Shown here piece by piece: positions 36,401-43,909 of a stretch of DNA of 47,819 bases. The notes under the pieces are model-generated. The model saw only the letters and a list, made by a program, of their open reading frames with translations. It was not told where the DNA came from and did not search any database. Both the position numbers and the translations under genes were made by a program. The DNA is from Flavobacteriales bacterium (lineage in GTDB: Bacteria; Bacteroidota; Bacteroidia; Flavobacteriales_G; JALEGO01), in the NCBI GenBank assembly GCA_020631045.1, contig JAHDHZ010000001.1:25933-73751 (forward strand), given 5' to 3'. How positions within the stretch are numbered: position 1 is the first letter of the stretch; every line of letters begins with the position of its first letter.

Positions 36401-37848
36401 TCGATCAAATCATTGAAAGCTTAGAACAAGAATCAACTCAACTAGGTAAAAAAAGTGCTGCCCTTTTAAGTCAATCTAATTCAAGTGAGGCAAGCAAAGT
36501 CTTATCATACATTAAAAGTGAACAGTTTAATGAACTGAGTGAAGATGATGTCCAAGAGCCTATAACAGCCCCCCTAACTCAAGAAAATCCTATCGATTCT
36601 ACTACGTTAGCTTCAATTGTAGTCAATGAAGAAATTGAAGATACTTCTCAGCAAGAGCAAACAAACAATGACCCAACAAAAACTGAAGCTTCTTTTGCTG
36701 AAAACAAAGAAGAAGAAAAAACTCCTTCGAGTTCAAAAAAACTTTCTGTAGGATTCAAAATTTTAGACCGTTCACAATTGCAAAATGCAGGAAAAATCAC
36801 CATCAATCCAGAAATTCCTGAAGGCATTATTTATAAAGTTCAAGTAGGAGCCTTTAGAAATCCTATCCCAGAAGACATGTTCAAAGAGTTCTCCCCTATT
36901 TCTGGTCAAACTACCAGTTCAGGGCTAACTCGATACCAAGCTGGAATTTTCTTAAGATTTAAAAATGCGAGTACTGCAAAAGATCAAATTCGCTCTATGG
37001 GCTACTCAGATGCCTTTGTAGTAGCTTATCAAAATGGTAAGCGTATTTCAATTAGCAAGGCTAGAGCTAATTCTGATCAGCAAATTGCAAATCAAAATCA
37101 AAGGGTAGAAACCAAGCCAACTCAAGAAACTGCCTCTAGTGTTCAAGAGCCAATTTCAAATCAAAAATTACAGTCAAACCAAGAAATCTCTTCTTTGATT
37201 GAAGATGTGAAAAAAATTGAGCAAGCCTTCTTGACTGTTCAGGTAGGAGCTTTCAGAGGTAAGTCAAATGATAAAAAATTGAACAGCATCTCTCCACTAT
37301 ATGCTGAATTTAAATCTGATGGATGGATTAAGTACAATACTGGCGTATTTTTCTCTTTAGATCAAGCCATTCAAAGAAAAAAGCAAATCATCAAAGAATA
37401 TGGTATTGAAGACGCTTTTGTTACAGCTTATCTTGACGGACAAAGAATTCGAGTTACTGAAGCATTAGATCTGATTAGTGAAAGCCCTTTAGCTCCACAA
37501 GAAGACTATACATCTACAACTAATAGCGATGTTCAACCAAACAGTAGTGCGCCTGAAAACGATAGCAATGACGAATCTACTCAATCGTTGTTAGGCACTA
37601 CATTTTCAATTTTATTATTTGAAAATAAAACCGCACTAGAAGTTGAAGATTTTGACCTACTCAATCAACTCAATAGTCAAGGTTATGAAATTACAGCAGA
37701 AAAAAATGAAAACGGTTCTTATACTTATTCATTAGGAAACTTTACGCAAAGAAGCAATGCTGAAAATAAATTAAATGAAATACAAACCAAATACTCAATT
37801 CAAGCAAAAATTATAACTTTAAACAACGGTTTTACCATAAACGAATAA
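33400..37848 (+). CDS. Exported TPR-PD40-coiled-coil protein with C-terminal SPOR modules
   Basis: A 1,482-residue exported protein. Domains in order: a signal peptide (residues 1-20), TPR-like helices (about 25-130), PD40 beta-propeller repeats (about 196-325, with IFFASYGESENSGTDIYYV and LYFASKGHNSMGGYDIF), and a carboxypeptidase-regulatory-like sandwich (about 344-413). A Gln/Glu-rich coiled-coil region follows (about 450-1040). Two clear SPOR domains (YKVQVGAFRNP near 1140 and LTVQVGAFRGK near 1275) and a degenerate third close the protein. SPOR domains bind denuded peptidoglycan glycans. The TPR-PD40-CRD order is that of PorE of the type IX secretion system, which ends in OmpA instead. 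The start is TTG at 33400, overlapping the upstream gene. Confidence 0.82.
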   Translation: MKSKHYITLSFLLIQSFLIAQEQLSEETLKKQGLELFEQQKFKEAQSHYSKLYSNYNTNMHYCYMLGASILYGQENKEDALIYLERALNNGNTEPDLYYYLAKAYHINYRFSNAITYYKKYQSTGKKRKQLPVSREIEMCENGKTLLSNITDIAVKEKKSIALEDFHKSYTHGGFIGKVLKVPPLFLSKIDKKKKFNSVMYTNPSFQRIFFASYGESENSGTDIYYVEKNKKDEFSAPVKLPSTINTIYDEDYAFYNTANNTLYFASKGHNSMGGYDIFKSTYNEADNSWSTPQNIDFAINSAGDDFLMITNEDESEAIFASTRTSEASKVHVYTVALTRAAVDAVVLKGTYNSDFDKNVVIRVKNPSTGEEIGNFKPDQQTGEYSIVLPNGGAFDYYLESEKAESLHKGTINVPYQEDLVSLSQDLDFNLVGEEETFAINNKFDEKASINDENIKATLLKQKQHLEVNYDQVIERAQNSKPIHTEREKELTHNHSMLLEKAQALLYKRDSIAELIGQKNKALSASNNLEIKEVSNKLELQKNTIEQTNSKIEAYIAAIQANSEDLELVDSLNQLNEHLENDASDLKFNSLYKDDINEINTDIEALEKQLSQLNSEEKTTIQQKINEKRTEKSNLIEKQNMIGEFIKSETSEVTAIESAFNAIENDQALTVSNTPEKETQQQPNENYFSDYSSKETTISQEEKPTFYEEWNDKIKQDLQTKQIAFEQTENGSFEQEQLAIQIKDLEQQLALNNQYLEELNTPDQQIIEDDQSKENNQLNLLSKENQADQLVLNELDEEIEIFTLKADVETNKSTKEQLRLTIDSLKEKRAIKTGSIQAREEISEHINQLNVQNTQDYDQLFQSDVLNEKLMALNQEISLLKEEKQVIDETLLSTSKKDKPTFKNKSSELKHAIVLAQSKKEVIDSLKSIIDTLEQTKLSALLTDNQNNTLEFNDSEIDSLNAYSLFEPLSANQQKINSNTKKIKQLKEAKVSYSQSQIDSVDQIIESLEQESTQLGKKSAALLSQSNSSEASKVLSYIKSEQFNELSEDDVQEPITAPLTQENPIDSTTLASIVVNEEIEDTSQQEQTNNDPTKTEASFAENKEEEKTPSSSKKLSVGFKILDRSQLQNAGKITINPEIPEGIIYKVQVGAFRNPIPEDMFKEFSPISGQTTSSGLTRYQAGIFLRFKNASTAKDQIRSMGYSDAFVVAYQNGKRISISKARANSDQQIANQNQRVETKPTQETASSVQEPISNQKLQSNQEISSLIEDVKKIEQAFLTVQVGAFRGKSNDKKLNSISPLYAEFKSDGWIKYNTGVFFSLDQAIQRKKQIIKEYGIEDAFVTAYLDGQRIRVTEALDLISESPLAPQEDYTSTTNSDVQPNSSAPENDSNDESTQSLLGTTFSILLFENKTALEVEDFDLLNQLNSQGYEITAEKNENGSYTYSLGNFTQRSNAENKLNEIQTKYSIQAKIITLNNGFTINE

Positions 37849-37850
37849 CA

Positions 37851-38651
37851 ATGAAAAAACTTACAGGTATATTCTTATTCTGCATTTTTATACTTTCATG
37901 CCATAAGGTACCCATTACAGGAAGAAGACAACTTAAACTATTGCCTGAAAGTCAATTGATTGGCATGAGCTTGACAAACTATGATCAATTTAAGAGTCAA
38001 AATAAGGTCATTCCTAGTTCAGATCCTCAGGCTAAAAGAGTCATCAACATCTGTAAAAAAATTCAGGCAGCAGTCGTCAAATTTATGCATGACGAGCATA
38101 TGTCAAGTAAAATAAAAGGATTTCAATGGGAATTTAACGTAGTTGAAGACCCTGCGGTAAATGCATGGTGTATGCCAGGCGGAAAAGTAGTCGTATACAC
38201 TGGACTCATTCCTGTAGCGCAAACAGATGAAGGGCTAGCCACCGTAATTGGCCATGAAGTTGCTCATGCTATTGCAAAGCATGGTAATGAGCGAATGAGT
38301 CAAGCTATGGCCATCAATGGTGTTGGAATGGCTCTGAGCGTTGCCGCGGCACAAAAACCCACTGTAATGAACAACATATTTATGCAAAGTTATGGCCTGG
38401 CTTCTAACTTGGGGTCTTTAAAATTCTCTAGAACTCATGAGACTGAAGCTGATAAAATGGGTTTAATTTTTATGTCAATCGCTGGGTATGATCCTTCTAA
38501 GTCTATTGATTTTTGGAAGAGAATGGCTCAAGCAGGCGGCGGCGGCGCACCTGAGTTTTTAAGTACACACCCCTCTTCTGAAACAAGAATAAAAGACATT
38601 AAAGCATTTTTACCAGAAGCCATGAATTATTATCGCGCTTCGAAAAGATAA
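37851..38651 (+). CDS. M48-family metallopeptidase lipoprotein
   Basis: A 266-residue peptidase with lipobox ILSC at residues 14-17, so it is a periplasm-facing lipoprotein. The zinc site HEVAH (within VIGHEVAHAIAKHGNERM) and the third ligand Glu in RTHETEADKMGLIFM are intact. WCMPGGKVVVYTGL is the M48C (BepA/LoiP-like) signature. Members assemble or clean up outer-membrane proteins. It follows the SPOR protein by 2 bases in the same operon, which is consistent with envelope quality control. Specific substrates are unknown. Confidence 0.92.
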   Translation: MKKLTGIFLFCIFILSCHKVPITGRRQLKLLPESQLIGMSLTNYDQFKSQNKVIPSSDPQAKRVINICKKIQAAVVKFMHDEHMSSKIKGFQWEFNVVEDPAVNAWCMPGGKVVVYTGLIPVAQTDEGLATVIGHEVAHAIAKHGNERMSQAMAINGVGMALSVAAAQKPTVMNNIFMQSYGLASNLGSLKFSRTHETEADKMGLIFMSIAGYDPSKSIDFWKRMAQAGGGGAPEFLSTHPSSETRIKDIKAFLPEAMNYYRASKR

Positions 38652-38657
38652 GTTTAC

Positions 38658-38665
38658 TATATTTG
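38658..38665 (+). promoter_or_regulatory. Bacteroidota -7 promoter element of tRNA-Arg (TATATTTG)
   Basis: Exact TAnnTTTG match ending 10 bases before the first base of the tRNA gene, a distance suited to a short 5' leader removed by RNase P. Confidence 0.6.
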
Positions 38666-38675
38666 TATTCACATT

Positions 38676-38749
38676 GGCTCTGTAGCTCAACTGGATAGAG
38701 TATCTGACTACGGATCAGAAGGTTGAGGGTTCGAATCCTTCCAGGGTCA
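38676..38749 (+). tRNA. tRNA-Arg (ACG anticodon)
   Basis: A 74-base cloverleaf. Acceptor strands GGCTCTG and CAGGGTC pair over seven positions with two G-U pairs. The D stem is GCTC/GAGT. The anticodon stem TCTGA/TCAGA encloses CTACGGA, giving ACG at 38710-38712. The T arm is GAGGG-TTCGAAT-CCTTC. The CCA end is not encoded. ACG, with A34 modified to inosine, reads CGU, CGC and CGA. Confidence 0.96.
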
Positions 38750-38750
38750 C

Positions 38751-38787
38751 AAAAAAAGCACTTGTTTAACAGGTGCTTTTTTGTTTT
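38751..38787 (+). terminator. Bidirectional intrinsic terminator
   Basis: An 8-bp hairpin GCACTTGT-TTA-ACAGGTGC (38758-38776), one G-U pair, is flanked by seven A before and six T after. It terminates tRNA-Arg on the plus strand and, because of the upstream A-tract, also coaE transcription on the minus strand, whose stop codon is at its edge. Confidence 0.85.
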
Positions 38788-39377
38788 TATGCACTAGATG
38801 CGAGCAATGCTTCATGAATAAATAACACCTGATTGATCAGGCTCTCATCAATTTCATTGAGAACCTTAAAATCAAGATAAGGTTGTATGTCAAAATCAAT
38901 TTTTTGGCTTTTAATTTTTTTTAGCACAAGTTCTTCTGATGAATCATCTCTTTTTTTTAAAAAAGAAAGACGTCTTTGTTGCATACAATCAACCCAAATA
39001 ATTTTATCAGCATCTAAGTGAGTTCGTGTTTGAAATAAAAGGGCCGTCTCTTTTATAATATAGTTTTGCTTTGCATACTTTTTTTTGAATTGATCAAACT
39101 TATCAAACACAAAAGGATGAATAATTTTTTCTAGTGCCGTTTTTTTCTCTAAGTTTTGAAAAATATGCTGGGCAATAAAATCTTTGTTTAACTCCTGGTT
39201 TTCTAAATAAGCCTGCTTACCCAAAAGAGCTTGCACTTGAGTTTTAATCTCTTTATTGAAATAAGCCTGTTTGGCAAGAGTATCAGAATTAAATACCTTA
39301 ATGCCTAGTGCCCTAAAAATAGAAGCTACATGAGATTTTCCTGAGCCAATATAACCAGTAAGTGCTACAACTAGCAT
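38787..39377 (-). CDS. coaE: Dephospho-CoA kinase
   Basis: A 196-residue P-loop kinase that phosphorylates dephospho-CoA in the last step of coenzyme A synthesis. The Walker A is GYIGSGKSH near residues 7-15, followed by FNSDTLAKQAY and IHPFVFDKF, which are CoaE blocks. LIWVDC-like residues (KIIWVDCMQQRR) form the LID region. It is encoded one base after yajC, and a hairpin terminator lies at its 3' end. This is the end of the DUF1573-yajC-coaE cluster. Confidence 0.95.
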   Translation of the reverse strand: MLVVALTGYIGSGKSHVASIFRALGIKVFNSDTLAKQAYFNKEIKTQVQALLGKQAYLENQELNKDFIAQHIFQNLEKKTALEKIIHPFVFDKFDQFKKKYAKQNYIIKETALLFQTRTHLDADKIIWVDCMQQRRLSFLKKRDDSSEELVLKKIKSQKIDFDIQPYLDFKVLNEIDESLINQVLFIHEALLASSA

Positions 39378-39378
39378 A

Positions 39379-39684
39379 TTAGGTGTTCAATACCTTTGCT
39401 ACAGATGATTTGTCTACCTTTAGTTTAGATTCATGTGATTGAATGATCAAAGAATGTTTTTGAACCTCAATGACTTTGCCATGAATTCCACTGTTTAAAA
39501 TGATTTGATCAGATTTTTTTAATGCCTCTACCATGGTTTGGTGCTGTTTTATTTTCTTTTGTTGCGGACGAATCATAAAAAAGTAAAAGATCAATCCAAT
39601 CAGACCAAACATAATCATAGAAGAAGTGAAATCTCCCTGTTCTCCACCCTTAGGGGCCATCATTAAAAAATTAGCTAGATTCAT
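39379..39684 (-). CDS. yajC: Preprotein translocase accessory subunit YajC
   Basis: A 101-residue single-pass membrane protein of the Sec system, associated with SecDF. A helix at about residues 22-40 (SMIMFGLIGLIFYFFMIRPQ) leads into the invariant RPQQKKIKQHQ motif, followed by the small beta domain (GIHGKVIEVQKHSLIIQ). Its ATG overlaps the DUF1573 stop by 4 bases. Confidence 0.95.
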   Translation of the reverse strand: MNLANFLMMAPKGGEQGDFTSSMIMFGLIGLIFYFFMIRPQQKKIKQHQTMVEALKKSDQIILNSGIHGKVIEVQKHSLIIQSHESKLKVDKSSVAKVLNT

Positions 39685-40148
39685 TCTTCAGATTTTTCTG
39701 GTGCAATGACCATTCCTTTGAGTGCTACAACATTGGTTGAAGGTTGCGTGTTTGCAACAATCGTAACGCGTTTATTCTGCTGTCCATTTTTATGGTCACT
39801 ATCAAAAACTACTTCGATTTTTGAGCTCTGCCCTGGTTGGATAGGTTTTTTTGGCCATTTGGGAACAGTGCATCCGCAAGTTGCTGTTGCAGAAGCAATC
39901 ACCAAATCAGTTTTTCCTGTGTTTTGAAATTCAAAAGAATGGTATACCTTCTCACCTTGAATGATTTCACCAAAATCATAGTACTCTTCAGTGAAAACCA
40001 TTTTGGGCAACAATGTTGAGTCTAGTACTACATCAGATGCTGTGTTTGGATTGTTAACCAAAGAAGCACTGATCTCTGAATTGTTTTGCTCGCAAGAAAA
40101 AATACCAAAGCCTAAAATCCCGAGAATAAAAATTGATGTTTGTTTCAT
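39681..40148 (-). CDS. DUF1573 domain lipoprotein
   Basis: A 155-residue lipoprotein: a short hydrophobic segment, then lipobox FSC with Cys at residue 19. The single DUF1573 Ig-like domain (about 45-150) shows EYYDFGEIIQGEKVYHSFEF and TATCGCTVPKWPKKPI. DUF1573 is an ASPM/SPD-2-Hydin-like fold of unknown role, abundant in Bacteroidota and usually beside yajC. The T9SS-sorted gene ends only 4 bases upstream, so co-transcription is likely. Confidence 0.9.
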   Translation of the reverse strand: MKQTSIFILGILGFGIFSCEQNNSEISASLVNNPNTASDVVLDSTLLPKMVFTEEYYDFGEIIQGEKVYHSFEFQNTGKTDLVIASATATCGCTVPKWPKKPIQPGQSSKIEVVFDSDHKNGQQNKRVTIVANTQPSTNVVALKGMVIAPEKSEE

Positions 40149-40152
40149 AAAA

Positions 40153-41868
40153 TTATTTAATTATTAGTTTTTGAAGTTGAATCCCTGAATCAGAAGATAT
40201 TTTCAACAAATAAATTCCACTAGATAAATCTGGAAGGCCAAATTTATACATATCAGAATTCTTTTGGCCTGTATATGTTTCTATTTTTATCGATTTTGAA
40301 GATAAACTAAGCAGCTCAATTTGTCTTATTTTTTGATCTGTTTGGATGTTTAATTGTTCATTTTGCAGAGCAGGATTTGGAAAAATCTTATGTTCTAAAA
40401 CACTTGAACCAATTATAGATAAAGGCTCAGAGGTAGAGCTTTTCACATGCATATACATAGCAAAAGTTGAAGCATAAAATGCTCCAAACTCATTCCAAGA
40501 ATTACCATCAAAAGAAAGTGCTGTTGTAGGAGCGTCTGTGTGCACAGAGCTCATTGCGGAAGCCACACCGGTTAAATTATCTTCAAAAACAACGAAATAA
40601 GTTCCTGCTTGTAGGGCAAGAGGGTTTGTAAATTGAAGGTTATAAAGCCCTAAAGCTGTTTCTCCTGTATCAGAGTCTAATACAGTTTTAAAAGCTGTTT
40701 GTGCTATCATAGAGCCTGGCTGACCATTAGCATTAGCCATATATAATTTGAGACTATAATTTTCGTTTAAACAAGAAGCATCAAAATAAAGATAGGCAGA
40801 AAGCGAGGTTAATGTATCTGGCTGATACAACTCAAATTTCTGAGCAAAACTAAAGTCATTTAAATTCGGATAAAAATTTGTAGCATTATAAGAATATCCT
40901 AATGTCGTATCTGTTACTCTAAATGTATAGGTCTGTTGATTATTTAGAATGTTACCATCGGGCATAGCAATGGAAAACCCTATAGATTGCATGCCTGTAT
41001 CTAATGGAGTTAAATTTCTTGTTTGAGCAAATTCAAAAACTTCTTGATTAAAAGGCATCAATTGACCTTGGTAATCTTCTTGAAAAGAAAATAATCCTTG
41101 AATGTTTACATCAACTGGAATCAGTGAAAAAGTTGAGGCTCCTAAGTTTTCAAGTTTTACTTTTACTTGGTAATTGGTCGGCAACTGAGATTTAGGGGTC
41201 TGAAGATATAAGCCTTGAGTAAAAAGCGCAGGAAGCTCTATAGCGACATCAGATCCCGTTGGCTCAGAAAACTCAACATCGTCAATCATCCATGCATAGT
41301 CCCAATTTCCTTGAAACCTAAACCTAAAATATACTTTTGGTTGATTAGCCGCAATAGAACTAATATTCAGTTGAATAAATTCAGTGTTATTAGTTTGTTG
41401 CAAAGGAAAAACTTCTTGATGAATATCAAAGACTTGCCAATTTAAGCTATCAGAACTTACTTCTAAACTCAAAGACTCTTGCCAAGAAAGTAAATAAGAT
41501 TCAAATGAAAACACTACAATATTTCTATTCGAACAATCAACAAACCCTTTATACGTCAACAAGGCATTTTGAGTATTTACCTCACTGTTGAATGCATTGG
41601 CATCGCTATCGTAAAGTGCAAAACTTGAAGGCGTGCTCGAATTCATTGTTCCCATTGAGCTGCTAAACTGCCCTTGAGGAGGCATAGAAGTAATTATCCA
41701 ATTTGCAGATACTGTATTGGTATTTGAAAATAACCAATCTAAAGAATCACTAAAATCATTTTGCCAAAACATAGCTGATGATTTTGTGTTTAAATCTTGA
41801 TTGTGCTTTTGAGCCAGAAGAGCACTAAAGATTGATAAACTTATAAAAAGTAAAAACAATTTTTTCAT
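40153..41868 (-). CDS. T9SS-sorted exported protein, MAM/jelly-roll-like
   Basis: A 571-residue exported protein. It has a signal peptide (KKLFLLFISLSIFSALLAQ), an N-terminal jelly-roll-like domain (about 30-205, ending in YAWMIDDVEF, as in many MAM-like or adhesion domains), a middle beta region and a type A T9SS C-terminal sorting domain. The latter starts at HKIFPNPA and ends GIYLLKISSDSGIQLQKLIIK. This means transport across the outer membrane and surface attachment or release. It is a paralogue of the following protein: both share FALYDSDA and the DDV motif. The ligand is unknown. Confidence 0.86.
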   Translation of the reverse strand: MKKLFLLFISLSIFSALLAQKHNQDLNTKSSAMFWQNDFSDSLDWLFSNTNTVSANWIITSMPPQGQFSSSMGTMNSSTPSSFALYDSDANAFNSEVNTQNALLTYKGFVDCSNRNIVVFSFESYLLSWQESLSLEVSSDSLNWQVFDIHQEVFPLQQTNNTEFIQLNISSIAANQPKVYFRFRFQGNWDYAWMIDDVEFSEPTGSDVAIELPALFTQGLYLQTPKSQLPTNYQVKVKLENLGASTFSLIPVDVNIQGLFSFQEDYQGQLMPFNQEVFEFAQTRNLTPLDTGMQSIGFSIAMPDGNILNNQQTYTFRVTDTTLGYSYNATNFYPNLNDFSFAQKFELYQPDTLTSLSAYLYFDASCLNENYSLKLYMANANGQPGSMIAQTAFKTVLDSDTGETALGLYNLQFTNPLALQAGTYFVVFEDNLTGVASAMSSVHTDAPTTALSFDGNSWNEFGAFYASTFAMYMHVKSSTSEPLSIIGSSVLEHKIFPNPALQNEQLNIQTDQKIRQIELLSLSSKSIKIETYTGQKNSDMYKFGLPDLSSGIYLLKISSDSGIQLQKLIIK

Positions 41869-41900
41869 ATGTATAAATTTACAAAATACTACCTAGAACA

Positions 41901-41938
41901 AAAAAGCCTTGACTGTTTAAACAATCAAGGCTTTTTTT
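41901..41938 (-). terminator. Intrinsic terminator of the larger T9SS-sorted gene
   Basis: A hairpin with perfect arms GCCTTGA and TCAAGGC, extended by TGT/ACA across one mismatch, is flanked by A and T tracts. On the minus strand it lies directly after the gene ending at 41963 and ends in a run of T, so it separates the two paralogous genes transcriptionally. Confidence 0.8.
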
Positions 41939-41962
41939 CATAAAATTCTATGAATTAAGAAC

Positions 41963-43834
41963 TTATTTCACAGTCATTCTTCTTACAACAGCTCCTTTAT
42001 CTGTAATTAATTTCACAAAATAAATACCTTTTGCAAGGTTAGAAACATCTAAAGTTGTGTTTACAACTGAAGAACTAAAGTTAGAAGCAGCAACAATTGA
42101 ACCTGTAGCAGTCATTACTTGCAACTGAATATTTTTAGCACTTTCTAATTGAACTTGAATGTTTGCAAAGTCAGATGTAGGATTTGGGAAAACATTAAAC
42201 TTAGAAACATTTTCAATCAACTGATTTGAAACACCAGGATCTTCTGGATTAGGAGTCCCAAATCCTAAGAAAAATGATAAATCATATTGAAAGAATCCCC
42301 ACTGATCAGTAGCATCATTTAAATCTACACCAATTGAAGAACCACCTTCTCTAAATAAATCGAACCCTGGAGATAAAGTAGCTGATGAAGATAAATCATC
42401 AAATACGATCCAATAGTCTCCTGCTGGTAAGCTAACAGATGGCGTATTCAATCTAAAATCATAAAATCTTGGAATTGAAAACCCTGGGAAAGCAACAGTG
42501 TTTGCACCTGTATCAGCAGCAGTAATTGTCAATACTTCAGAAGAAGCTACAATATTTGTTGGCAATCCAGAAGTAGGATCAACATCATATAAATTCATCT
42601 GAGCTTGAGAACCTACTGAGTTTGGAGGAAAATAAAAGAATCCTGCCAATGATGTTAAATCAGCTTGGTTTTCAACTGAAACAAATTGAGCATAAGAAAA
42701 GTCATTTAAAATTGACCAAGTCTGAGAAAATCTACTTACTCCGTGCAATGAATCACTTACTTCCCATACTAAGGTATCGTTGTTATTTGAAAGATCTTCA
42801 TCAGTACCTGCAACAGTAATTCCGTGATCAATCAAGAATACTCCAGCTGCATTAAACGTACTTCCTGCAAGATCAGTAGTCGTTTGCACTGTATCAACAG
42901 CGCCAAAAGTTGCTAAGTTAGCAGAACTTCCTTGAGCTGTGAAAAAAGGTGTAGAACCCTGAACTTGAGCATCAGAAACAGATACAGTAGTTAAGGCTTG
43001 AAATGCATCAGCAGCAACATTAGAAACAACTGAATTTAGCTGGTAATTAGCTGCCAATTGAGAAATTGCTGTAGTCTCATAAGGCGTAAATCTCAAAGCT
43101 TCAACAGCACCATTTGTACCGCTCAACTCACCGATTTGAACATCATCAATCATCCAAGCATAATCCCATGTTCCTTTATATCTAAATCTAATGGTCACAT
43201 TAGACTGATTGTCTGCTACTGAAGAAATATTAATTGAAACCAATTCAGGATTTTCAGTTTGATCGTTAGGATCAACATCTGCATGAAAAGTAGAATCAAC
43301 AAAAGCCCAAGTAGATCCACCGTCATTACTCACCTCTAAAATAGGTGTGCCTGGATTGTTGTGAGATGGGTGATCACTAGGATACTGATAGTGTCTGTAA
43401 TATGACTCAAAATTGATGAAAATATTGGTCTTACCTGAACAATCAATAGAGCCTGCATATTGAATAGATGCATTTTGAACATCATTCTCTGAAGTTCCTA
43501 ATGCGTCAGAATCATAAAGTGCGAAGTTTCCTCCAGAAGTAGATGAAATAGGCCCCATTCCATTAGAAAAAGATCCTGATGGAGCTGCTGAACCAACAAC
43601 CCAATCTGAAGATGGAGTACTCGTATTTGAAAGTGTCCAGTCAGCTGGAGTATCAAAATTGTTTGTCCAAAAAGAAGTTAACCCTTTTTGAAAGTCTGCA
43701 ATGCTGTGCTTGGTTTTAGCCTCAAGCATGCTTAAATCTTTAACATTGTGTAAAGTTGTTTTCTTTGTCGAAAACTGAGAAAGAGCTGCCAACGCAGAGA
43801 AGCTCAAAATCGAAAATGTATATAATCTTTTCAT
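41963..43834 (-). CDS. T9SS-sorted exported protein, MAM/jelly-roll-like
   Basis: A 623-residue paralogue of the previous entry. It has a signal peptide (KRLYTFSILSFSALAALSQ) and a jelly-roll-like domain beginning SFWTNNFDTPADWTLSN and closing at YAWMIDDVQIGEL. A long beta region follows, and the type A sorting domain runs from FNVFPNPTSDFANIQV to GIYFVKLITDKGAVVRRMTVK. It is probably a surface adhesin or a scaffold for a secreted function; no catalytic residues are visible. A minus-strand TAAATTTG promoter lies 22 bases upstream and a hairpin terminator 24 bases downstream, so it is monocistronic. Confidence 0.88.
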   Translation of the reverse strand: MKRLYTFSILSFSALAALSQFSTKKTTLHNVKDLSMLEAKTKHSIADFQKGLTSFWTNNFDTPADWTLSNTSTPSSDWVVGSAAPSGSFSNGMGPISSTSGGNFALYDSDALGTSENDVQNASIQYAGSIDCSGKTNIFINFESYYRHYQYPSDHPSHNNPGTPILEVSNDGGSTWAFVDSTFHADVDPNDQTENPELVSINISSVADNQSNVTIRFRYKGTWDYAWMIDDVQIGELSGTNGAVEALRFTPYETTAISQLAANYQLNSVVSNVAADAFQALTTVSVSDAQVQGSTPFFTAQGSSANLATFGAVDTVQTTTDLAGSTFNAAGVFLIDHGITVAGTDEDLSNNNDTLVWEVSDSLHGVSRFSQTWSILNDFSYAQFVSVENQADLTSLAGFFYFPPNSVGSQAQMNLYDVDPTSGLPTNIVASSEVLTITAADTGANTVAFPGFSIPRFYDFRLNTPSVSLPAGDYWIVFDDLSSSATLSPGFDLFREGGSSIGVDLNDATDQWGFFQYDLSFFLGFGTPNPEDPGVSNQLIENVSKFNVFPNPTSDFANIQVQLESAKNIQLQVMTATGSIVAASNFSSSVVNTTLDVSNLAKGIYFVKLITDKGAVVRRMTVK

Positions 43835-43856
43835 AGTTGTAAATTGAATAACCCCC

Positions 43857-43864
43857 CAAATTTA
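43857..43864 (-). promoter_or_regulatory. Bacteroidota -7 promoter element (TAAATTTG)
   Basis: Reads TAAATTTG on the minus strand, an exact TAnnTTTG match, 22 bases before the ATG of the 623-residue T9SS cargo gene. Confidence 0.6.
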
Positions 43865-43909
43865 AAGCAATTCAATTAAAAAACCTGAAAGCAGAAAAAT
43901 TGTTGAAAA

